Positions 12,722 to 22,629 of a DNA stretch of 64,000 nucleotides are shown here, piece after piece. Numbering within the stretch: position 1 is the first letter of the stretch; each line of letters opens with the position of its first letter. The notes under the pieces were generated by a model. It was given only the letters and a program-made list of their open reading frames with translations. It was not told the origin of the DNA and ran no database searches. Made by a program: the position numbers and the translations under genes. The stretch is from Gentiana macrophylla (taxonomy: Eukaryota > Streptophyta > Magnoliopsida > Gentianales > Gentianaceae), in NCBI GenBank assembly GCA_026214975.1, contig CM047808.1:63266583-63330582 (forward strand). Reading direction: 5' to 3'.

Positions 12722-14121
12722 TTATTTATTTATTTATTTATTTATATGTGTGTGTGTGTGTGATATCTACAATGTTCAACAAGAACATTGATTGATTCAA
12801 GGTACGGAATCCGTCCGAATTCACTTACTGACCAATATGAAGGAATCCGTCCAAATTTTGGTCGGAGTCCGTCCAAAATCCAATAGGAACATCGATTGAT
12901 TGAAAGTACAGAAACCGTCCGAATTCACTCACGTCCAGACAAGGATGGATCCAATTAGACGGATCCGTCTAAATTTAGACGGAATCCCTCCTAATTTAGA
13001 CGGAATCCAATTAATATCAAAACATAACTAGCACCTATTTGACGTGTGGGTCCCCGTCTATAGTGACAATGTACCTATGTGTCCTGCCTAAATGCAATAA
13101 TCACAACCACGTGAAGTGTGGGACCCGCCGATAGTGACCACACATGTTATATAGGTAGGACACATTGGTACAGTGTCAAGTCTTGTCTTCAGACTGGACA
13201 ACATGGCTAGTCATAAGAAGCATTAATTGGATTTCGTCTAAATTAGAAGGGATTCCGAATTCAGTAAGTGAATTCGGACGGAATCCGTACCTTGAATCAA
13301 TCAATGTTCTTGTTGAATTCTGTAGATATTACTTTATCCTTTGACATTGACTACACCTTCATTTCACTTTTTTCCAAAATATCGTCGACACCATGACGAT
13401 TCAACAGGAACATTGATTGATTGAAAGTATAGAAACCGTCCGAATTCACTCACTTACCAATATTTTGGAAGGAATCCATCTAAATTTGGACGGACTCCGT
13501 CCAAATTTTGGACGTTCATAACTCACCACCATTTGACGTGTGGGGCCCCGACTATAGTGACACTGTACCTGTGTGGTTATGTCTTGACATTGACTACACT
13601 TTGATTTCACTTTTTAAAAATATATCAATCAATGTTCTTGTTTAATTCTCTGAGATATTACCTCACGTCTATAGTAACACAGCATCTTTGCACTATATGG
13701 CTCCGCTAAATTTATAACTCACAACCACTTGAAGTGTGGGACCCGACGATAGTGACCACACATGACATATAGGTAGGACACATAGGTACAGTGTCAAGTC
13801 TTGTCTTCAGACTGGAGAACATGGCTAGTTATGTTTTGACATTAATTGGATTTCATCTAAATTAGGAGGGATTCCGTCTAAATTTAGACGGATCCGTCCA
13901 ATTGGATCCATCCTTGTTTGGACGTGAGTGAATTCGGACGGTTTCTGTACTTTCAATCAATCGATGTTCCTATTGGATTTTGGACGGACTCCGTCCAAAA
14001 TTTGGATGGATTCCTTCATTATTGGTCAGTAAGTGAATTCGGACGGATTCCGTACCTTGAATCAATCAATGTTCTTGTTGAACATTGCAGATATTACACA
14101 CACACATATATAAATAAATAA

Positions 14122-14123
<2 letters not shown>

Positions 14124-14188
<65 letters not shown>
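14124..14188. repeat. (TA)n microsatellite, right inner arm
   Basis: About 32 TA units, next to AAATAAAT and CACACA runs that are the inverted counterparts of those at 12720-12762. Confidence 0.95.
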
Positions 14189-14189
<1 letters not shown>

Positions 14190-15530
14190 CAAAATGTCTT
14201 ATCATCTTTTTTTTTTTTGAACATCGTTGTTTGTGTTGTGTTGTTTTGTAACGTTAGAGGGGGGGTAAGAGAAGAAGAGAGTAGTATTTTTACCAACATC
14301 ATAGAGTACTTGATGATGATGAGGGAGAACGGATGCCGGACAGAGCCGCGAACGTAACTTATATTTTCAATCTAAGAGTGCCTCACTTCCGGTGAGGATT
14401 TGCAGTGCTTGAGACAGGAAAGATGCTCTGTTGAGCGGACCTAATGAAATTTTCTACGAGCTACCTACCAGAGCCCCAATACAAAGCCTGGAGATTAGGC
14501 ATGACACAAATGGATCGAAGGAATCGAAAACACCCCTAGGAAAGCATGCAATTCTAAGAACCTCATCAGGCGAGGCATACCATGGAATTGATTTGAAATA
14601 TTCGTTCTTGTGTTTTCAAACGACATTAATTTGTCGTTTGTTTCAATTTTTAAATCACATTCTTGTTACCGATAAGTTCAAGGGCATTTATACTAAAAGC
14701 GATCCTACTCATTGTCATAGAATCTTACATTATACTATCAAAAATTACACTAGAATATCAAATAAAAAATTATAACACTATCATACATATTCTTACACTA
14801 TCATAAATTACTTCTAAATGCCCCATCATACATTTAATCATACCATACATGAATTGAATTCAAACTCAACAATAAAATAACACACTATTGAACATGAAAC
14901 ATGACAATCTCAAAATTATACATGAATTTTCGAATTTTACATGAACATCAATAAACCTTAAACCCTAAGCTATTAATTACATATTACTAATTTTCATACA
15001 TATCCATTCGAATTATAAGATTCATACATATCATTTCGATTTCTAAAAGCACTTCATCATATATACATATAATCATACAATATATGAATTTGAATCTAAA
15101 CCCTAAACCCTATAACACCGTTGAATCCCAATCGAACAAATAACATTATATTCATGGTGACATAAACCGTAAAAATCCTGTCACAATCAAATAACAAAAT
15201 TTAATAGGATTAATTCGAATCAAATAACAAAATCAAATAGGATATAAATTCAAATCGTATGTATGATTACCCAACAAAATCAAATAACAAAAACAAATAA
15301 CGAAATCAAAAACGGAATTGGAAAAGACTGTAAAAAATAAAAACCATAAACACTCACATTAGGTGCTTCTAAACTCTAAGAAGACGAAGGATTAGCCATT
15401 GAAATCGTCCAAATTTGCTCTGTGAAATGAAAGGATTGAAATGCTGTGAATCGTCCAATTTACTGCGTTTTTTCAGAGGTTTTTCTTGAAACGGCTGTGA
15501 AATTGTTTTAAACGAGGAAGAAGGCTTGAA

Positions 15531-15929
15531 AAAGGTTTGAAAATGGACGTTTCCGTCCAAAAGGGATGTATATGTCCAAATTTGGACGGTGCGTCTTTTG
15601 TTTGGACGGAGAGACTAGGTTATACCGTCCAAATTGGGACGGTTTTAGAGCTTTGGACAAAATGGACGGAAACCGTCCAAATGATGGACGCACCGTCCAA
15701 AAATGGTCGGTTTCCATCACAAAATGGACGGTGCATCCAACATTCGGACGGTTTTCGTCTATTTTGTCCATTCAATTTATTTGGACGAAATGCATCCAAA
15801 TTTGGAGGGTTTTGACTGTATTTGGACGATTTCATCCAAATTTGGACGGTGAATCTGAAAAAAATGTCAGAATCTGTCCGACCTAAAAAAAATTGTCAGG
15901 GGTTAAAAGCGCCTGTTTTCCAATTTCTC
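15531..15929 (-). repeat. Right arm of the foldback element
   Basis: Inverted copy of 10992-11395. Open frames through it on both strands (for example 15508-15886) merely translate the GTCCAAATTTGGAC repeat and should not be taken as genes. Confidence 0.8.
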
Positions 15930-16842
15930 CTATATGCTCGACCCTTTTAGTAGTGGAAGACACAAGAGAAAACTGAATGCTCTAACCTTCATCCTTGGGG
16001 TTCTTTATATAGTGGAGAGGATGAGCCAATGCTTGAATGTGATTAGCCAGAACACATCATCAGACTTTTCCCCTTGGAAAAGAAATTGGGACGAAAATTT
16101 AATTAAAAAAAATTGGCCAATTATTCCCACAATTCTAATTGGTCGGATGACGTGTCTTTTTAATTCTGATTGGTCAGATGATTTAACCACTCGAGTTTTC
16201 CCTTAAGAAAAGCTAATTTGGCCGAAAATAATTTAATTAAATTAATTAATTTTGGCCGAATTAATTTAATTCTTGGCCGAGTTAATTTAATTAATTAATT
16301 AATTTCGGACCGACTTATTTTAATCAGAATTCATTTACACATTATTCTGGAACCTTCCAACCTCCTTACGATTAACTAATTAATTTCTGGTTAATATCAA
16401 AAGAAACTTTGTCCAAAAAATTAATAGTAACACCCGAGCCGAGCCGAGCCGGACGGACGGACGGACGGCAGCGGCGCGCGAGCGCGTGTGGAAATATCTA
16501 AGTCCTCCCTCCTACACAAAAGTTTCTTGCCCCTTGGGGCACATTTATAAGAGCATACATTAGCCCTTATATATGGAGCTCAAGTCTCCCATCTTTCCAA
16601 TTTGGGATATTGAGTTGAGGTACTCCCTTCAACTCTTATCTCCAACACATTTTCAACCAACTTTATGCATTAATTTCTCATACACCCGATATCCGAATCG
16701 AGTGATTCCAAAGCCAAACATTATCTACTCCGTGAGTAGAATATTTAGACGTAATAAGCTCCCGGTGAATCTCACCGGAGCATATCCGAAATTCGCGCTA
16801 AAGTTGACAATTTTAACCCCATTTCATGGGATATCTCCAACA

Positions 16843-17243
16843 ACTACAATGGTTTGTAAAGATTTTACACCTAACACTATTAAGGCTGAATTGCAACCGG
16901 TGCATTCTTCGGTAAGACTATTATCCTTCATAAAATACCCATGGAAACATCAAATGAAGATCACCTTAGTATTCCTTTCAAAAGATATCATTTTCCAATA
17001 CGCTTATGTTTCGCAAAGACAATAAGTAAAGCTCAAGGGCAAACTTTAGATTGCGTTGGCATCTATCTAAGAAAACCAGTTTTTTTGAATGGTCATCTCT
17101 ACGTCGCTCTTTCAAGAGTAAAGAAATCTACATGCATTAAAATATTAACTGTGCCTCCGACATTCAATGATTATACAGAAAAGAGAGGTACAAAAAATGT
17201 AGTATATCATGAAACATTAAATAAAGTGTCATCGAATGTTTAA
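16843..17243 (+). pseudogene. Helitron PIF1-like DNA helicase, 3' part
   Basis: This continues the helicase exactly where 10512 stops: after removal of the insertion and one ACTAC copy the reading runs CNGT-TMVCKDF without frame change. A frameshift near 16893 moves the coding into the frame that carries GKTIILHKIP, FPIRLCFAKTISKAQGQTLD and GHLYVALSRVKK, the last two being helicase motifs V and VI typical of Helitrons. A stop codon follows at about 17241. Motifs V and VI look well preserved despite the upstream damage. The RPA-like gene starts 130 bases downstream. Confidence 0.9.
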
Positions 17244-17371
17244 CAAAGAACAACACATAATGATGCAGCATTCTCTCTTTCTTAGGCTTTTTCAGGTTTC
17301 TATTATACTACAACTAAATAATTGTTTTATGCCTAAAGCTGTCTTTGCTGCAGAATATACAATTTCAGGTA

Positions 17372-19818
17372 ATGGCTGCAATTAATGAGATCGATCCCAC
17401 CAGGCCGGCGGACTGGAGGCCGAAAGTATTGGTCGAAGAGAAAGGAAATCCACATGTTACAGTTAATAAAAAATGGCTTCAAAGAATTGTTTTGGTGGAC
17501 AATAATTAAGGTGATTACTTGCAAACCTATTAATGGAATAGCTTATTCTGTTTCAAAAAAACCAATGTCAACTTCTCAAAATGTTTTTCTTTTCCTGATT
17601 TATTCATGCAATTCGTTTTCATTAATCTTTAGGGAACCACAGTACAAGAAATGAGGCAAATTTAGGATTTTAGTCCTCTAACTTGGCCTATTTTGGATTT
17701 TAGTCCTGCTCCTGCTCCGGTGAGGAAAATGGTCCTCTAAGTTTGCTTTTTTTTTGGATTTTAGTCATATCCGCCGGAAATAGCTGATTGGGCACCGGAA
17801 TCTTTAAAAAACGTTTACGTGGCAGCCTATTTAGAGGACTATTTTTAAAAATTCCGGTGCCCAATCAGCTATTTCCGGCGGATAGGACTAAAATCCAAAA
17901 AAAAAAAACCAACTTAGAGTACCATTTTCCTCACCGGAGCAGGAGCAGGACTAAAATCCAAAATAGGCCAAGTTAGAGGACTAAAATCCTAATTTTGCCG
18001 AAGAGAAATGACATGGAACCAAGATATTGAATCATTGGAAGACACTTTTATCCCTTTCAAAAAATATATCATAGGTGGAGCACGGATCGAACCGACTAAA
18101 TCAGAGTTCATAAATTTTTGGTGATCACACTTTGGAGTGAATTTCTACCTTACCAAGGCGCTCAATTATTAGCATCATCCAACACAATGCCTATCATACT
18201 ATGTAAAAGATTAAGAGTTTCGCCACATAGAGGTAATATTCATCCTCATATAATATTGTTGCTTTGTACTTTGTTTTTCCCTTCCGCTCCCTATAACCTT
18301 CTTAATTATACATGTCAAAATTACAGGCATATCCCTTTCCACCACACACACAACTTACATAGCCATCGATCCTCAAGTCCTACAAGTCAAGGAACTTTGT
18401 AACTGGTATATAAAGAAAAAATACTTTTCCATTCGTTCTATATAGTGTATCATATGTGCTATATTTTGGAATTATGCTTGTAGATTTTAACGTGGAACTA
18501 CAAATTGTAGGGCCAGTAATAACCGACAAATCGTGTGTGAATCTAGAAAAGTTAAACTTGAAGAAAACATGGACTCGGCCTTTGTGATTAATACAATGAA
18601 GCAATTTGTGCCTGTAGCTTACATCGAACCAAGTTCACCGGTACCGGTCTATACGTCGCCATACCACTCATTAAACAACATCGATTTATAGCTACCTTAG
18701 AATTTACATATTGACAAATATATTTTCTCTGTGACTCCTTTTTTCAGCCGACATGGCTCAGAGTTCACCGAGGTTCTCTCACATTCCTCGGCAATTACGC
18801 GCTACATGGCATGCCCTCGGTTTTCTACAAGGTACACGCGATTTACGGAGAACAATTCTCGTGTCATACGTGCAAGCGTACTCAAACCGCTATAGCTCGG
18901 TATGATGTTTCCATACATAAACACGATCTTGTGATGATTCATTCTGCTTCATATTTAACGGAAGAGAATCCTATAATGGTTGCACTAAATAACCCTCATA
19001 TTCGGTATTCTACGATATATCAAATTGCAGGTGTTTTGTCGAATATTGAGACAATTACGGATCTATCGAGCCACAATTTTTGACAAATATGCAAAAGCTA
19101 TTCTTAACCGTGTTGCAGATGCTATACAGCGAATGGTAGCAGAGGTACATGCACTTAACTTACTCAGAAAATAAAAAAACGTTGCGTACTTCATATCAGT
19201 AGATTACATACTACCTTGTATTACCTTGTAGGTTACACTTTTTACCTCTTCCCGTACGTCTAACACTATTTATGCAACAACAAGTGGCACTAATGATTAA
19301 TAAAGCTGAAGAAAGTTTGAAGGACAAACACATATCCTAGCCTAGGTGAAAGAAACAACCAAGAGAAACCAAGATCAAATCCCTCGGTATGCTATTCGAA
19401 AATGGTTGTTCGCATCTCAGGCTCTTACTGTTGAAGGTAAACATCCTTACCAATAATTTGTTCCCTCTATATGTCTACAAACAAAAGCAATTCACCGAAG
19501 ACAGGTCTACATGTCTTGATGTCCTCACTTAAGTTAGTTTGTTTCAAATTAATTTTACAACTAGCTCCCTAGCTACTATGGAAATAGTCAACCTCTTCGT
19601 CTCACCCGTAGTACGCATTTTGAGAAAATGGAAAACAAGAATCTGGGATATGCTTCTAACTGCTTTGAAAGGCAATTGAGCAACAGTGGTGAGAGTGAAT
19701 CTGGAACAAAAGATAAAGGATCGTTTTAGAGCCAATACAGCCTTCTAGAACAGATGCAGGTTGATTCAACTCTAGATGACGAAGCAGATGGGCCGGTCAA
19801 GAAGCTTAAGCTTCCTTG
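17372..19818 (+). pseudogene. Helitron-borne RPA1-like OB-fold gene, decayed
   Basis: Fragments read in order as a replication protein A large-subunit-like protein, a usual passenger of plant Helitrons. Exon 1 (ATG at 17372) has DPTRPADWRPKVLVEEKG and LQRIVLVDNN, then an in-frame TAA at 17506. After an apparent intron ending in AG near 17630 comes GTTVQEM-TWNQDI, then FIPFKKYIIGGARIEP, split by a MITE. Next are LWSEFLPYQGAQLLA with PIILCKRLRVS (about 18120-18230) and GISLSTT with AIDPQVLQVKELCNW (about 18328-18410). A zinc-finger-like CHTCKRTQTAIARYDV follows near 18855, and a possible C-terminus PVKKLKLP ends at about 19818. Several stops and shifts make it non-functional. Confidence 0.7.
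17655..18002. mobile_element. MITE-like foldback in the RPA-like gene
   Basis: Terminal inverted repeats of over 80 bp run inward from GGCAAATTTAGGATTTTAG at the left and match the reverse complement of the right end (about 17910-17999). They include the phrase TTTAGTCCTCTAACTTGG. The flanks carry an imperfect 9-bp duplication (AAGAAATGA at 17646-17654, GAGAAATGA at 18003-18011), suggesting a Mutator-like origin. It splits the codons for VQEMTWN. Confidence 0.7.
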
Positions 19819-20392
19819 AAAACTGTACTTCTTTCGTATGATCAGTAATATAGTGTGTATTATATTATTAACTTATACTTAATAATACTATTACTATACT
19901 CATATTTAGTTTCCTCTGCATAGTTCACGGTGTATATTACATGATTACACATTCACAGCATCAAATCCCTCACTTCAACCGCAAAACAAAGGAAAAAAAA
20001 TTTAATAAACAAGAACATGAGGAAGAAGTCTTCGCAGAAGGGGTATGGATAGGTTACCTTTAAATCTCACGTTAAGAGATGTCTATAAAATAACGTCTTC
20101 TTCTCCACAACCTCAAAGCATAAACTCCATAAAGCATCAACCTATCCATGGCGATATCTCCCATATCAGTAAAGTAAGTGAATGCTCACATCTATATAAG
20201 TGTGAGACATAAAGTTATTGTCAACTCGGGTTAGCCTTTTTAGATCAAGCGAGAACGGCGGTCTAAGCTCTTGACCGTAAGAGGCAGGCTTTCAAATCAG
20301 AGCATGGGCCTCCTCCATTAAGAGGGAGCAGTATTACCCATTCGTCTTCATCCTCACTGAATAATTGTTTGAGGCAACTACACCCATCTATC
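19819..20392. other. Unassigned sequence after the RPA-like gene
   Basis: No coding, repeat pair or terminus recognised; probably 3' flank within the Helitron remnant. Confidence 0.4.
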
Positions 20393-20736
20393 GGCTAAAT
20401 TACAATTTTGGTCCTCTAACTAGACACGTTTTTCGATTTTGGTCCTGGTTTTACTCGGCGACAATTTTAGTCTGTAAGTGGTCTTTTTTTGCAAAAATAG
20501 TCTGAGCGCCGGAAAGACATTTTATGGGACTAAAATTGGTCCTTTCGGCGACAATTTTAGTCTGTAAGTGGTCTTTTTAGCGACAATTTTAGTCCTGTAA
20601 GTGGTCTTTCAGCGTTCAGGACTATTTTTATAAAAAAAGACCACTTACGAGGCTAAAATTGTCATTGAAAAAACATGAGGATCAAAATCAAAGCGATGTC
20701 TGGGCTTAGAGGACCAAAATTGTAATTAATTTAGCC
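20393..20736. mobile_element. Mutator-like MITE, 344 bp
   Basis: The element has long terminal inverted repeats beginning GGCTAAATTACAATTTTGG and GGCTAAATTAATTACAATTT, and a perfect 9-bp target duplication CCATCTATC (20384-20392 and 20737-20745). The inside repeats GACAATTTTAGTCTGTAAGTG several times. It resembles the MITE at 17655-18002 in layout (ATTTTGGTCCTC against TTTTAGTCCTC) and is probably a related family. Confidence 0.85.
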
Positions 20737-21009
20737 CCATCTATCTTCTCCTTCCAGCCATTTACTGAAGAGGAAAAATAAAGACTCATCATATTTCCGT
20801 TCTCGAATCAACTTTAATATAATTTATTTATATATATATATATATATTTTTTTTTTAATACCAAACTGTAGTATTTTCAGGCGGCTAAATAAATTTGTAT
20901 TATGCTAAAACCATAAATACATAAAGAAATAAGATAAAAATACACTCTCTCTTTAGAAAGGAAATATAAAAAAAAAAAAAAAAAGACGTATGCACGAGTC
21001 GGACACAAG

Positions 21010-21187
21010 TACAGTAAAACTTCAATAAATGAACATCCACGAGAACACAGAAAATTATTAATTTGGTGAGGTTATCCATTTATCAAACATTCATTTAACC
21101 CCTTCGCCCAAGTCAGGAACGGAGAAAATTATTCGTTTCGTGAGTTTATTTATTTATCGAATATTCATCTATCGAAGTTCTACTGTA
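21010..21187. mobile_element. Short MITE with TACAGTAAAACTTC-type ends
   Basis: The left end TACAGTAAAACTTCAATAAAT and the right end (reverse complement TACAGTAGAACTTCGATAGAT) are imperfect inverted repeats about 25 bp long around a 180-bp element with no coding. TACAGTARAACCTCTATAAAT-type ends are common in plant MITEs. A duplication beyond a possible TA was not resolved. Confidence 0.6.
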
Positions 21188-21631
21188 ATTGATGAATAGA
21201 AGCCTCATACAAGACCCACACTTAGACTTTGGGATCAGTTAATAATCGGCAAAGAAGCTTCCGAGTCCACAATAATTTGAGAGTCGGAATTAATTATCAC
21301 ATTGATATACTATCAGATTACCAATAAATTCTCTACGGAAAATAGTCAAATTACGCTCAAACCAAGACCGATTAACAACTTCTCTAAATAAAATAAAAAA
21401 AAGTAAAAAACAGTCGACCAAATAGCTCACCAAATTTAAATTTCGCCCTTAACATTTGCACTTACAAAATCCCTCTGGCCCCAATAAATCATTGTCCCAC
21501 AGTTGTTACAGCTAGTCTTATGAACGGATCAAATGCTCCAATCGTGCACCATCTAAACTTAACACAGCATACCATCTTTATGTACTCGAGTTTCCAAATA
21601 TAAGTTATCTTCTTCATAAAATAAAGTGTTG

Positions 21632-21830
21632 ACACGAACATTCAGTCGATTCTTATAGACACGGTAAACAAGCGAGATTTAGTATAAGGAGCTCGATAAA
21701 TTTCTATTCAATTTCATAAAGCTTCCTACAAACACGAACATTCGTCAATTCTCAGAGACACGATAAACTAACGAGATTTAGTTGAGGGAGCTCAATAAAT
21801 TTCTATTCAATTTCATAAAAATTCTTACGA
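21632..21830. repeat. Two direct repeats of about 100 bp
   Basis: Units 21632-21728 and 21730-21830 share ACACGAACATTC, GAGATTTAGT and AATAAATTTCTATTCAATTT in the same order. A third, poorer unit starts near 21840. Non-coding. Confidence 0.7.
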
Positions 21831-22005
21831 ATAAAAGGTTAGCATGAACGTTTGTAAATCTTACCGACCCAGTAGACAAACACGATTTCATGGGCAGATC
21901 CTATGAAAAATAGACAACCAACGCAATACATTTATTCAGTCGCCCTCAACACAGGCAATCAAAACGTTTGCTGTTTCTGGAGCTTCCTTCTCCATTGCGA
22001 TTTCC

Positions 22006-22140
22006 ATGGCGTCACCGACTCTTATTCAAGCTAGGACACAAGAAGCCTGAGCCTTCATCGACAACCGGTTTGAAGTGGCTGCTAGCATTTATTCTCAGGG
22101 TGTCACACTTACTCTGAACAAGACGTCTCTGATTGGCGCT
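22006..22140 (+). pseudogene. Possible SGT1-like N-terminal (TPR) fragment
   Basis: After an ATG at 22006 the frame reads MASPTLIQARTQEA-stop-AFIDNRFEVAASIYSQGVTL and TLNKTSL. The order A-EAFID--FE-A---Y-QA--L-PN-A matches the first TPR of plant SGT1 (co-chaperone of HSP90 and SCF ubiquitin ligases) as I remember it. An in-frame TGA interrupts it and similarity ends after about 45 residues, so it is a fragment. It lies inside the Helitron remnant, next to a foreign RNA-polymerase fragment, which suggests transposon capture. Short length keeps confidence modest. Confidence 0.45.
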
Positions 22141-22199
22141 TAGCCCAGCATTCAAACCGGCGATTTAATCGGTATTTTCTCGCTTCTATTTCCATTATA

Positions 22200-22490
22200 T
22201 TAGACAAATATTTCTACATCTCTTCTCCTACACGTACTCGTATACGTGGCTGTTATCTAGAATATGATCAAGTAAAAGATAACTACAAATTTAATGATTT
22301 GGTGGATCAATTAATTAAAAATATCCAACGTGCTCGTTATGAGACATTTCTTTTAAAACTTGCAGATGCATACAATGGTTATACTATATATTTTTCAGAT
22401 TTTTTAGATTTCCATGGACGTATAATCTACCGCTCAGGTCTCTTGCATTTTCATGAAGGTGAATTGGCTCACAGTCTACCTATGTTTTCA
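22200..22490 (+). pseudogene. Phage-type (mitochondrial plasmid-like) RNA polymerase fragment
   Basis: An open stretch of about 95 codons contains LEYDQVKDN, LVDQLIKNIQRARYETFL and ADAYNGYTIYFSDFLDFHGR, followed by IIYRSGLLHFHEGELAHSL. The DFLDF-GR-IYRSG-LHFHE-DLA-SL block corresponds to the conserved MDFRGR region of single-subunit T7-like RNA polymerases, and its exact wording is closest to polymerases of plant mitochondrial linear plasmids. The catalytic palm and the finger region downstream are not recognisable. It is therefore a truncated nuclear copy. It does not resemble a complete nuclear RpoT gene, which would be spliced and much longer. Confidence 0.65.
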
Positions 22491-22629
22491 GTCACAGAGC
22501 GAACTATGCCGAGCTTCTCAACTCTGTGGTCTCCACGGGCTGAAATCATATTTTACCTATGTTGTAGAATGATGTGTAACCGCTTAGATTGCTTTATTAA
22601 AATATGTTTTTATTATGCTCAGAATTGAT

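Larger units (their letters stand above)
12160..14695. repeat. Inner inverted repeat nested concentrically in the foldback
   Basis: Arms of roughly 800 bp (about 12160-12990 and 13870-14695) are reverse complements. They share, in mirrored order: CCCTTGAA with GGTAAC; an ORF-like patch; a CAACACAACAC run; a (TA)n microsatellite; and GACGGATTCCGT / ATTTAGACGG palindromes. The spacer (13020-13860) contains directly repeated blocks, for example 13095-13240 against 13715-13850. The midpoint is within about 35 bases of the midpoint of the outer foldback, so the whole 4.9 kb can fold as one hairpin. Confidence 0.7.
10992..15929. mobile_element. Mutator-like foldback element, 4.9 kb, non-autonomous
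   Basis: Long terminal inverted repeats of about 400 bp (10992-11395 and 15531-15929) start GAGAAATTGG on each outer end. They are flanked by a 9-bp target duplication with one mismatch, CTACATGCT (10983-10991) and CTATATGCT (15930-15938), the size typical of Mutator-like elements. No MURA-like transposase is seen. The left interior (11396-12160) looks like transcript sequence, with ATG followed at once by a GTAAGC donor near 11590. The centre is taken up by a second inverted repeat (12160-14695). The outer arms contain many short palindromes built on GTCCAAATTTGGAC. Confidence 0.75.
10513..16842. mobile_element. TGTTGG...CCAACA element (probably a solo LTR) split by a foldback
   Basis: The element begins TGTTGG and ends CCAACA, perfect 6-bp terminal inverted ends of LTR type. 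It is flanked by a perfect 5-bp duplication ACTAC (10508-10512 and 16843-16847). Without the nested foldback (10992-15929) and one copy of its duplication it is about 1.4 kb long, with no coding capacity and no internal pair of LTRs, so a solo LTR fits best. The right part (16430-16490) has a CG-rich run of GAGCC and GGAC repeats, then a TATATA stretch near 16570. The element landed in the helicase codon series for CNGTT. Confidence 0.75.

Noticed and set aside
15095..15115. Telomere-like AAACCCTAAACCCTA
   Set aside because: Only about two units inside AT-rich text; too short to be an interstitial telomere block.
15537..15886. Overlapping open frames of 90-106 codons on both strands
   Set aside because: They only translate the foldback-arm repeat; no independent protein signal.
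16440..16490. GAGCC/GGAC run as a CpG-island promoter of a host gene
   Set aside because: It lies inside the TGTTGG...CCAACA element and no gene starts nearby except helicase debris.
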